A stretch of DNA of 8,209 nucleotides from an uncultured bacterium. GTDB taxonomy: Bacteria; Actinomycetota; Thermoleophilia; BMS3ABIN01. The position numbers and the translations under genes are program-made. Numbering within the stretch: the first letter of the stretch is position 1; each line of letters begins with the position of its first letter. Positions 1 through 5,031 of the stretch are shown one piece after another. The notes beneath the pieces were generated by a model. That model was not told the origin of the DNA. It saw only the letters and a program-made list of their open reading frames with translations, and did not search any database. Location of the stretch: positions 1 to 8,209 of the forward strand of contig CAJVWY010000048.1 of NCBI GenBank assembly GCA_913009925.1, in the 5' to 3' direction.

Positions 1-80
1 TTAATGATACTACACGATGTTATGTTGTATGGCATGACAGCCCTCATCTGTGTTTCTGTTTCTGTATTTGTTTTTTTTTT
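1..80. other. Non-genomic read-through sequence left of the adapter
   Basis: This stretch lies outside the P7 adapter, where no genomic insert should exist. It ends in a run of ten T (71-80) directly abutting the adapter, preceded by T-rich low-complexity sequence. Reads that run past the end of a short fragment typically give adapter, then poly-A, then noise; the reverse complement of this stretch has exactly that form. A few bases near the start (AATGATAC, CTACACGA) resemble fragments of the P5-side adapter, but only weakly. I see no gene here and infer that the stretch is artefact. Confidence 0.85.
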
Positions 81-146
81 CAAGCAGAAGACGGCATACG
101 AGATAAAGGAATGTGACTGGAGTTCAGACGTGTGCTCTTCCGATCT
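81..146 (+). other. Illumina P7/TruSeq indexed adapter (contamination)
   Basis: The sequence begins with the P7 flow-cell primer (CAAGCAGAAGACGGCATACG...), continues with an 8-base index AAAGGAAT at 105-112, and ends with the read-2 primer site finishing in CTCTTCCGATCT at 146. The reverse complement of the index is ATTCCTTT, which fits TruSeq index 27 (ATTCCT plus TT). The first genomic base is therefore 147. This is synthetic DNA left in the assembly and not part of the organism. Confidence 0.98.
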
Positions 147-178
147 CCACAACAACAGGGGGTAACCGGGGGTTTTCC

Positions 179-265
179 TGGTGCCCGAGGTGGGAGTCGA
201 ACCCACACACCTGAACAGGCGAGGGATTTTAAGTCCCTTGTGTCTACCAGTTCCACCACTCGGGC
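179..265 (-). tRNA. tRNA-Leu (anticodon UAA)
   Basis: Read on the minus strand this is an 87-nt class II tRNA. The acceptor stem GCCCGAG (265-259) pairs with CTCGGGC (189-183), followed by discriminator A (182) and an encoded CCA (181-179). The D-arm contains GGTAGACAC. The anticodon stem AGGGA/TCCCT encloses the loop CTTAAAA with anticodon TAA, a long variable arm follows, and the T-arm is GTGGG-TTCGACT-CCCAC. The body closely resembles bacterial tRNA-Leu(UAA), which decodes UUA and UUG. It lies just downstream of ppx/gppA, a placement I recall from several actinobacterial genomes. It is complete and ends 32 bp before the adapter junction. Confidence 0.97.
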
Positions 266-275
266 ATCCTATCCG

Positions 276-305
276 ATTATATGCGCCGCCGCCGCCGGTG
301 GCCAA
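276..305 (-). promoter_or_regulatory. Candidate promoter of tRNA-Leu
   Basis: On the minus strand a perfect TATAAT (-10, 281-276) sits 10 bp before the mature tRNA 5' end. An 18-bp spacer separates it from TTGGCC (305-300), a 4/6 match to the -35 consensus. The spacer is a run of GCC/GGC triplets. The predicted start of transcription falls about 3 bp before the tRNA. I see no terminator between ppx/gppA and the tRNA, so read-through from the operon is also possible. Confidence 0.55.
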
Positions 306-316
306 GAAAAGCCTTC

Positions 317-1246
317 CTATAATTCGCGTCTGGCATACCTGAGCGCTGCGCCATCCAGCAGGTCGTTTTCGCTTATTATGATCTCATCGACTCCGGCTGA
401 AACCATGACCCCTGTCAGTATCAGCGCTCCCGCTACTATCACGTCGGCCCGCCCCTTTTCCAGCGTCGTCATCTTTCTGCGTTCGCTGACCTTCATGGCA
501 GCCAGTTTGTACGTTAGCTCCTGTAACCTGTCCCTGCCCATCACATGCCCGTGGATCCTTTCACGGTCATATTCTTCCAGGCCCAGGTCTATGGCGGCCA
601 GGGACGTGGCCGTGCCGGCTACCGCCAGCACCCTGTTCGGCTCACCCAGCCGGTTCACATCCAGCGCCTGCCGGAGCAGCAGCTGGATATGGGCGGCGGC
701 GGCATCCATCTCCGCCGGATCCGGCGGGTCCCGCGAAAGCATGGTCTCCTTGAGCCTGACGCAGCCCAGATTGATGCTGACTGTGTAGTCGGCCACACCG
801 CCGGAGCCGGCGGCTATCTCGGTGCTGCCGCCGCCCGCGTCCACAAGCATCAGCCTGACCTCTTCCGGCTGCCCTATGGACGCGCCGGCAAAGGCCAGGC
901 CCGCCTCTTGTTCACCGCTCAATATCCTGTAATCAAAGCCGGCGCCTTTCGCCAGCGATGCGATGAAAGCCTCACCGTTGGCCGCGTCACGAACCGAGCT
1001 GGTCGCCAGCAGCAGTTCGTCATCGCTTTCCAGGTACCTGGATATCTTCCGGTATCCCGAGAAACAGCGTTCCACGCGGCGCATCGCCTCCGGCGACAGT
1101 CGCCCATGCTCCTGCACGCCCTCACCCAGCCTGGTTATCTGTGTATCCCTGGACACTTCCTTTATGATGCTTCCTTCAACATCAGCGATAAGCATCCTGG
1201 TTGAGTTGGTGCCGGTATCGACTATCGTCACGCGCCTGGTGGACAT
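317..1246 (-). CDS. Ppx/GppA family phosphatase (exopolyphosphatase or pppGpp phosphohydrolase)
   Basis: The protein has 309 residues and carries all the family motifs of the ASKHA-fold Ppx/GppA phosphatases: phosphate-1 loop VDTGTNSTRML (9-19), TSSVRDAAN (82-90), SGEQEAG with acidic residues E112 and E114 in the catalytic region (110-116), phosphate-2 loop VDAGGGSTEI (135-144), LGCVRLKE (160-167), adenosine-type motif GTATSLAAID (211-220) and GRADVIVAGA (265-274). Family members release terminal phosphate from polyphosphate or convert pppGpp to ppGpp in the cytoplasm; which substrate is used cannot be told here. It is the short form without the C-terminal HD-like domain of E. coli Ppx (about 510 residues), as in other actinobacterial Ppx proteins. 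The ATG start is 3 bp after the DUF501 stop, implying translational coupling. It is the last protein gene of the operon. Confidence 0.93.
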   Translation of the reverse strand: MSTRRVTIVDTGTNSTRMLIADVEGSIIKEVSRDTQITRLGEGVQEHGRLSPEAMRRVERCFSGYRKISRYLESDDELLLATSSVRDAANGEAFIASLAKGAGFDYRILSGEQEAGLAFAGASIGQPEEVRLMLVDAGGGSTEIAAGSGGVADYTVSINLGCVRLKETMLSRDPPDPAEMDAAAAHIQLLLRQALDVNRLGEPNRVLAVAGTATSLAAIDLGLEEYDRERIHGHVMGRDRLQELTYKLAAMKVSERRKMTTLEKGRADVIVAGALILTGVMVSAGVDEIIISENDLLDGAALRYARREL

Positions 1247-1249
1247 CTC

Positions 1250-1783
1250 TTACCCATCCCCGTTGCTTGTCAGCCGGCGGCACCGCTGGTCACTGCACCA
1301 TAGCTCCGCCAGCTGGTCGCCTATGAGCACACCGACCCCATAGCTTTCATAAACAAGGTGATAGGCGAAGTGCGCGTGCAGGCATTTGACCCGGCGGTCA
1401 TCGCCGGCACCGCCGATGGTGGGAGACCCAGCCCCGCCAGCCGGCTTCCGGCCCCGCAGCGCCATCGTCCATTGACGGCGGTGGCCCTCCTGCGCAACTT
1501 TCATGCCCTCAGCCAGTGACCTGTCCCTGTCAAGCCTTTCCTGCAATCTCTCCGTGAATCCCCCGTCCTCCAGTCTCGACAGCTCTTTTATCAGGTAAGG
1601 ACATGTCAGATAGTAGAGATTGGGATTGGGGGCTCCCTCAGGCGTCACCGGTTCGTTACTGATCACTGCCGGCCAACCGAAGGGACAGACCACGGCCACC
1701 TCGAAGGGGATCGAGGCTTCCCTACCAAGCTGAGCCGCGACCACCTGTTCTTTACTGCAACCGTGAAAATTCCCGCCGGCCAC
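1250..1783 (-). CDS. DUF501 family protein
   Basis: The protein has 177 residues and matches the DUF501 family, which is largely actinobacterial and of unknown function. Recognisable family features are QLGR (18-21), V-x-CP-x-G-x-P (32-38), LYYLTCP (56-62), SRLE (69-72), and KCLHAHFAYHL (133-143) followed by a Gly-containing end of the core. Conserved Cys and His residues (C33, C61, C134, H136, H138) could bind a metal, but that is inference. No signal peptide or membrane segment is visible, so it is probably cytoplasmic. A Gly/Pro-rich low-complexity insert lies at 110-128. The GTG start at 1783 is 3 bp after the ftsB-like stop; its ribosome site is weak, and a second in-frame GTG lies at codon 14. 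In Mycobacterium tuberculosis the same triplet (Rv1024-Rv1025-ppx2) is found. Confidence 0.85.
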   Translation of the reverse strand: MAGGNFHGCSKEQVVAAQLGREASIPFEVAVVCPFGWPAVISNEPVTPEGAPNPNLYYLTCPYLIKELSRLEDGGFTERLQERLDRDRSLAEGMKVAQEGHRRQWTMALRGRKPAGGAGSPTIGGAGDDRRVKCLHAHFAYHLVYESYGVGVLIGDQLAELWCSDQRCRRLTSNGDG

Positions 1784-1786
1784 CGT

Positions 1787-2212
1787 TCAGGGCAGCAGCC
1801 TGGTTAACAGGTTGTCCGAGGCGGCTGGCGCCGCGGGAGCGTTTTCCGTCTGCTCCGGCCCAACTGCTTCTGCAGCTCTTACCTGGCTGTTGCTGCGATT
1901 AAGGTCCTTGACCACGAAAGGCTGTTCTCCGGGCCTTACCAAACCCAGTTCACGCCGCGCCACCTGCTCCACGTACTCGTTCTGCTGCAGGCGCTCCTTC
2001 TCCGTCAGCAGCCCATCGTGCTGCTGTTGCAACTCCTGCGTAGCTGCCCGCTCACTCTCAATCTGGTTGCTGCGTTCCACGTAGGCCCTGACCGGAGATA
2101 TATAACATGCGGCGATGAGGAGCATGACCAGTAACAGGACCAGCCGCCACAATCCCCGGCGCCTGGTCCTCGTTCCCAGCCTGGTTGTTACGCTCACCGC
2201 CCTCACGGCCAA
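1787..2212 (-). CDS. FtsB/DivIC-like septum formation initiator protein
   Basis: The protein has 141 residues and the bitopic layout of the FtsB/DivIC family. A short basic cytoplasmic N-terminus (1-19, rich in Arg) leads to one membrane segment (about 20-38, RLVLLLVMLLIAACYI), then an extracytoplasmic coiled coil (about 43-78, rich in Gln/Glu/Leu). The conserved post-coil motif is EYVEQVARRELGLVRPGE (79-96), followed by a variable Ala/Pro-rich tail. FtsB/DivIC joins FtsL and FtsQ/DivIB in the divisome that activates septal peptidoglycan synthesis. The start is TTG at 2212, chosen because a consensus GGAGGT lies 5 bp upstream; the in-frame GTG two codons later is less well spaced. It precedes DUF501 by 3 bp, the usual actinobacterial order. 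The exact gene symbol varies between lineages. Confidence 0.88.
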   Translation of the reverse strand: MAVRAVSVTTRLGTRTRRRGLWRLVLLLVMLLIAACYISPVRAYVERSNQIESERAATQELQQQHDGLLTEKERLQQNEYVEQVARRELGLVRPGEQPFVVKDLNRSNSQVRAAEAVGPEQTENAPAAPAASDNLLTRLLP

Positions 2213-2217
2213 ATATT

Positions 2218-2223
2218 ACCTCC
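2218..2223 (-). promoter_or_regulatory. Ribosome binding site that fixes the TTG start of the ftsB-like gene
   Basis: GGAGGT on the minus strand lies 5 nt before TTG at 2212. Its strength and spacing support the unusual TTG initiation codon over the nearby in-frame GTG codons at 2206 and 2197. Confidence 0.8.
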
Positions 2224-2256
2224 ATACGCCGGCTTATTTTCTTTTATTTCGCCGTC

Positions 2257-2273
2257 GCAGGGCGCTACCCTGC
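2257..2273. repeat. Hairpin in the pyk-ftsB gap
   Basis: GCAGGG-CGCTA-CCCTGC is a perfect 6-bp inverted repeat with a 5-nt loop, located 13 bp after the pyk stop codon. On the minus strand it is followed by an A-rich stretch and not a T run, so it does not look like an intrinsic terminator. It may act as an mRNA processing or stability element within a pyk-ftsB-DUF501-ppx transcript; that role is inference. Confidence 0.4.
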
Positions 2274-2285
2274 ATGCGCAACCGG

Positions 2286-3701
2286 TTATTCAACCCGATG
2301 CACCTTGATGAGGTTGGTGGTGCCAGGGACGTTCACATGTACGCCGGCGGTAATCACTATCACGCTCCCGGGCTTGGCCAGCCCGCTATCGACCGCGATT
2401 GAAACAGCTTTTTCGAACATGTCGTCCGTCGTTCGTGCCGGCTGCACCAGGAAGGGCTCCACCCCCCACATCAGCGCCAACTGGTTTACCACGTCCCGTT
2501 TGGAAGTCACCGCCAATATCGGCGCATGGGGACGGTGCTTGGAAACTATCTGCGCCGTGGTTCCGGAACTCGTGGGAGTCACCAGGGCGCGGGCGTTGAG
2601 TGAGTCGGAGAGCTCGCAGGCGGCGGTGCTGATGGCTCTGGTCACCGTCTTTTGCACGGGATACTTTATGGGCTCCTGCCGCTTGAGCGTCGACTCCACC
2701 GTGCGGGCGATGCGGTTCATAGTGGCTACGGCCTCCACCGGGTATTTTCCCACGGCGGTCTCCCCCGAGAGCATGATGGCGTCACTGCCATCGTAGATGG
2801 CGTTGGCCACGTCACTGGCCTCGGCACGTGTCGGTGTCGGCCGCTCGATCATGGACTCCAGCATCTGCGTCGCCGTGATCACCGTGCGCGACCTGTCGAG
2901 AGCACGGGCGATGATCTCTTTCTGCCAGTAAGGTACGCGCTCCGGCGCTATCTCCACGCCCAGATCGCCGCGAGCTATCATCACCACATCGCTGGCCTCG
3001 ATTATCTCGTCAACGTTGCCGATGGCTTCATGCCGCTCGATCTTGGCAATGATCTTCACCGCCCTTTCGGTTCTTTCGCTGATAAGCTCTCTCAACTCCC
3101 GAATATCGTCCGCGGATTTGACGAAGGAAATGGCGATGTAGTCGACACCGGCCTGCAGGGCGAAGCCCAGGTCCTGGATATCCTTGCTGGTCAGGCTCGG
3201 CAGAGAAATGGTCTCTCCGGGGAAGTTCACCCCCTTGCGGGATTCCAGTGGACCGCCCTCCAGCACGCGGCAGATAACGTCATCGCCTTCAGGCTCCTCC
3301 AGCACCTTGAGGCTTATGCGTCCGTCATCCAGGAGAATATGGCTGCCCTTGCTGACGGTAGAGCCCAGATCTGCGAAGTTGACCGGCACCAGCTCCTGGT
3401 TACCTTCTACTCTTCTGGAGGTCAGTACTACCTGCTGTCCCTTGATCAACTCTATGCCGCCCCCGGGCATCTCCCCCACCCGGATCTTCGGACCCTGCAG
3501 GTCCGCTATAACCGCCAGCGGCCGTCCGGCTTCCGATGAGATGGTGCGCACCGCTGCTATCGCCTGAGCGTATTCGCCATGCCCACCATGTGAGAAATTG
3601 AAGCGGATGACATCCATGCCCGCGTCCAGCAGCTGCCTCAGCTTCACCTCGCCTTCAGTTGCAGGTCCATATGTAGCTATGATCTTCGTGCGGCGGGACA
3701 T
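2286..3701 (-). CDS. pyk: Pyruvate kinase
   Basis: The enzyme converts phosphoenolpyruvate and ADP to pyruvate and ATP, the last step of glycolysis. At 471 residues it has the normal bacterial length. Visible motifs are VIRFNFSHG (31-39, substrate-binding R33, N35, S37), ADLQGPKIR (66-74), AKIER (218-222) with catalytic K219 and Mg2+ ligand E221, the signature region IARGDLGVEI (241-250) with Mg2+ ligand D245, and DAIMLSGETAVGKYP (306-320). A C-terminal allosteric domain follows (about 340-471, containing PTSSGTTA). There is no extra PEP-utiliser domain. The residues LQ...K...V at 68, 69, 72 and 75 match the K+-independent subgroup. The ATG start has GGAGGT (3714-3709) 7 bp upstream. It is the first gene of the minus-strand cluster, 73 bp ahead of ftsB-like, a position often held by enolase in actinobacteria. 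Confidence 0.97.
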   Translation of the reverse strand: MSRRTKIIATYGPATEGEVKLRQLLDAGMDVIRFNFSHGGHGEYAQAIAAVRTISSEAGRPLAVIADLQGPKIRVGEMPGGGIELIKGQQVVLTSRRVEGNQELVPVNFADLGSTVSKGSHILLDDGRISLKVLEEPEGDDVICRVLEGGPLESRKGVNFPGETISLPSLTSKDIQDLGFALQAGVDYIAISFVKSADDIRELRELISERTERAVKIIAKIERHEAIGNVDEIIEASDVVMIARGDLGVEIAPERVPYWQKEIIARALDRSRTVITATQMLESMIERPTPTRAEASDVANAIYDGSDAIMLSGETAVGKYPVEAVATMNRIARTVESTLKRQEPIKYPVQKTVTRAISTAACELSDSLNARALVTPTSSGTTAQIVSKHRPHAPILAVTSKRDVVNQLALMWGVEPFLVQPARTTDDMFEKAVSIAVDSGLAKPGSVIVITAGVHVNVPGTTNLIKVHRVE

Positions 3702-3742
3702 AACATCAACCTCCGTTTTATGTTAAGAAACTCAATTAGCTC

Positions 3743-3771
3743 TTTCCAAATATAGGGAAATAGATTATAAT
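3743..3771 (+). promoter_or_regulatory. Candidate promoter of the small zinc-finger-like gene
   Basis: TTTCCA (-35, 3743-3748, 4/6) and TATAAT (-10, 3766-3771, 6/6) are separated by 17 bp. The predicted transcript starts near 3778, about 54 bp before the chosen ATG at 3832. It overlaps the opposing pyk promoter candidate. The call rests on consensus matching only, in an AT-rich stretch. Confidence 0.5.
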
Positions 3772-3777
3772 TGTTTA
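3749..3777 (-). promoter_or_regulatory. Candidate promoter of pyk
   Basis: On the minus strand TAAACA (-35, 3777-3772, 4/6) and TATATT (-10, 3754-3749, 5/6) are spaced by 17 bp. This would start transcription near 3742 and leave a leader of about 40 nt with GGAGGT before ATG 3701. A TATAAT at 3769-3764 on the same strand lacks a convincing -35 box. The two opposing promoters in this gap share most of their DNA. Confidence 0.4.
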
Positions 3778-3831
3778 AATTCCCTAGCCGGATGAGCGCC
3801 ACACTCCCATCCGGCGTTGAGAAGGAGCAGG

Positions 3832-4059
3832 ATGGTCTCCATGGGAAAGAAGATGAACAAGTGCAAAGCCCCCGGATGCAGCAAATGGGTCGTGCACGAA
3901 GGTGGCCGGGAATACTGTCACGACCACCAGAGAAAGCTGGACCCCATCTCCTCACTTTATGTAGATAAATCCCCGCGGCAGCAGGACTATGACCAGAAAG
4001 TCGTCGAATTTTTCTCTTACCTCCTGAAAAACCGCAACCTGGATGAAATGCTCTACTGA
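3832..4059 (+). CDS. Small zinc-finger-like hypothetical protein
   Basis: I do not recognise this 75-residue protein by name. It shows C11-x4-C16-x12-C29-x2-H32, a potential single zinc-binding knuckle of the kind seen as C-x-x-x-GC...YC-x-x-H in many small bacterial and phage proteins. A charged C-terminal half follows (DYDQKVVEFFSYLLKNRN, 49-66) that looks helical. There is no signal peptide or membrane segment. The ATG at 3832 is chosen because AAGGAG (3822-3827) lies 4 bp upstream. Alternatives are the in-frame TTG at 3817 (no ribosome site) and ATGs at 3841 and 3853. A promoter candidate lies upstream and a terminator downstream, so it is probably transcribed alone, between pyk and rex. 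DNA, RNA or protein binding are all possible; no function is assigned. Confidence 0.72.
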   Translation: MVSMGKKMNKCKAPGCSKWVVHEGGREYCHDHQRKLDPISSLYVDKSPRQQDYDQKVVEFFSYLLKNRNLDEMLY

Positions 4060-4065
4060 CGCCCG

Positions 4066-4088
4066 GTTACAGCGCGATGGGCTGTAAC
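4066..4088. repeat. Inverted repeat after the small gene
   Basis: GTTACAGC and GCTGTAAC form a perfect 8-bp inverted repeat with a 7-nt loop, beginning 7 bp after the stop codon of the zinc-finger-like gene. No T run follows. It lies 20 bp before the intrinsic terminator and could protect the mRNA 3' end or be a protein-binding site; neither is shown. Confidence 0.5.
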
Positions 4089-4104
4089 GCTTATCATATA
4101 TCAA

Positions 4105-4132
4105 AAAAGCGCCTCCTTCTGGAGGCACTTTT
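4105..4132. terminator. Bidirectional intrinsic terminator
   Basis: The stem GCGCCTCC (4109-4116) and GGAGGCAC (4121-4128), with loop TTCT and one C/A mismatch, is flanked by A6 on the left and TTTTCTTTT on the right. Read on either strand it is a GC-rich hairpin followed by a T run, so it can end both the small plus-strand gene and the minus-strand rex transcript, which converge here. Confidence 0.85.
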
Positions 4133-4195
4133 CTTTTCTGCCATCTCATCAACTCCGCCGCGTTTCCATGGCCCGCGGCTGCCGCCGCCCCCCCT

Positions 4196-4819
4196 TCAGG
4201 CCAGATAAAAATACAGGGCATATAGCAGCTCTCCTGCAGGGCTCAAGGAGTGTACCGTGGTCCCCGGGGGCGCATCCACCAGCGCGTCACTGTAATTAAA
4301 GATTATCCTCACACCCGCCTCTATCAGCGCGTCGGCGCTGTCCTGGACCGCTTCTGAGGGGACGGCGATGACGCCGACGATAATATTATTATCCGCCACC
4401 GCCTGTTTCAGTTCGGATACATGCTGCACCTGCAGCAGGCCCACGTACTTTCCCACCCTGGCCGGATCCACATCGAACATGGCAGCTATGTGGAAACCAT
4501 GGTCCATAAACATGTCTGAATCAGCTATGGCGGAACCCAGCTTGCCGCTGCCCATGAGAGCGATATTATGCCGGCCGGAGGTATGCAGAATCTCCTTGAT
4601 GCTGGCGATGAGGTTATCAACGTTGTAGCCAACTCCGCGCTTGCCGAACCTGCCGAAGGAGGACAGGTCCCGCCTTATCTGCGTGGAGTTGATGCCGGAG
4701 TACCCACTGAGCGCCTGGGAGGATATTACGCTGCGGCCGGCCTTCCTGGTCTGAGCCAGGATCTGCAGATAACGCGACAGCCTGGCTGCCACGCCATGCG
4801 ATAACCTTTTGCTCCCCAC
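4196..4819 (-). CDS. rex: Rex-like redox-sensing transcriptional repressor (divergent)
   Basis: Rex proteins are dimeric repressors that leave DNA when NADH rises relative to NAD+. The 207-residue protein has an N-terminal winged helix with the strongly conserved block QIRRDLSSFG...GKRGVGY (47-65). A Rossmann fold follows, with GSGKLG (90-95), FDVDP (115-119, D116 fitting NAD(H) preference) and GVIAVPSEAVQ (149-159). I chose GTG 4819 because GGAGG (4831-4827) is 7 bp upstream; GTG 4825, two codons earlier, is too close to it. Odd points: aligned from memory to Thermus Rex, the switch residues Arg16, Tyr98 and Asp188 correspond to Q19, S101 and S193, and the C-terminal helix is about ten residues shorter. 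It is probably still an NAD(H)-binding repressor, but its response may differ. It is transcribed divergently from dnaK and converges with the small gene. Confidence 0.9.
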   Translation of the reverse strand: MGSKRLSHGVAARLSRYLQILAQTRKAGRSVISSQALSGYSGINSTQIRRDLSSFGRFGKRGVGYNVDNLIASIKEILHTSGRHNIALMGSGKLGSAIADSDMFMDHGFHIAAMFDVDPARVGKYVGLLQVQHVSELKQAVADNNIIVGVIAVPSEAVQDSADALIEAGVRIIFNYSDALVDAPPGTTVHSLSPAGELLYALYFYLA

Positions 4820-4826
4820 ACCCACT

Positions 4827-4831
4827 CCTCC
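4827..4831 (-). promoter_or_regulatory. Ribosome binding site that decides the rex start
   Basis: GGAGG on the minus strand lies 7 nt before GTG 4819 but only 1 nt before GTG 4825. Spacing therefore favours the shorter protein. Just upstream, GTATC-N5-GATAC (4850-4836) could form a small hairpin in the leader. Confidence 0.75.
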
Positions 4832-4857
4832 GAATGTATCCCCCTGATACGCAGATA

Positions 4858-4887
4858 ACTTTATCTCAAGCGTACATGGTTATTCAA
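4858..4887 (-). promoter_or_regulatory. Weak candidate promoter of rex
   Basis: On the minus strand TTGAAT (4887-4882, 4/6) and TAAAGT (4863-4858, 4/6) are 18 bp apart. The -10 lies inside a small palindrome, GATAA-CT-TTATC (4854-4865). A perfect TTGACA occurs at 4894-4889 but has no good -10 at standard spacing. The true rex promoter is in this neighbourhood, but its exact boxes are uncertain. Confidence 0.3.
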
Positions 4888-4928
4888 ATGTCAAAAGTGT
4901 ACATGCTCATATTACTGAGGCTATTAGA

Positions 4929-4971
4929 CGGTTATTAAACCGCGATATCGGGCATATACGTTAATGAACGT
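4929..4971. promoter_or_regulatory. Cluster of short palindromes between rex and dnaK
   Basis: Three elements lie in tandem: CGGTT-ATTA-AACCG (4929-4942), the perfect 8-bp palindrome CGATATCG (4943-4950), and ACGTT-AATG-AACGT (4958-4971). The first and third share the core GTT-N4-AAC and have centres 29 bp apart. They may be operators for a dimeric regulator. They do not match the usual Rex box (TTGTGAA-N4-TTCACAA type), CIRCE or HAIR. Function is not known. Confidence 0.35.
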
Positions 4972-5002
4972 GAAACCATTGTGTATTGCATGCGTCTAAA
5001 AT

Positions 5003-5031
5003 ATGATAGTATGTCACTAAGATTATATAAT
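5003..5031 (+). promoter_or_regulatory. Candidate promoter of the dnaK operon
   Basis: ATGATA (-35, 5003-5008, 4/6) and TATAAT (-10, 5026-5031, 6/6) have a 17-bp spacer. Transcription would start near 5038, giving a leader of about 47 nt. An inverted repeat, TAAGAT-N8-ATCTTA (5018-5037), is centred on the -10 box and could be an operator. A second possible promoter lies just upstream: TTGTGT (4979-4984), 17 bp, TATGAT (5002-5007). I see no CIRCE or consensus HAIR sequence here. Confidence 0.5.

Noticed and set aside
284..298. GCC triplet run near the tRNA
   Set aside because: It has only four to five triplets and is best read as a GC-rich promoter spacer, not a meaningful microsatellite.
132..788. 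Plus-strand open frame of 218 codons starting at 132
   Set aside because: Its start lies inside the adapter (the MLFRSP-type beginning is translated adapter). It then runs antisense through tRNA-Leu and ppx/gppA, with no family features.
545..1204. Plus-strand open frame of 219 codons
   Set aside because: It is antisense to ppx/gppA, which carries every family motif in its own frame.
2652..3539. Plus-strand open frame of 295 codons
   Set aside because: It is antisense to pyk, whose motifs are all intact, and has no ribosome site or family features.
3764..3792. Minus-strand TATAAT at 3769-3764 as the pyk -10 box
   Set aside because: There is no acceptable -35 box at 16-19 bp. TAAACA-17-TATATT on the same strand fits better. 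The hexamer is also part of the plus-strand -10.
3677..3955. Minus-strand frame of 92 codons across the pyk promoter region
   Set aside because: It overlaps the pyk start, both promoter candidates and the zinc-finger-like gene. Composition and translation do not look coding.
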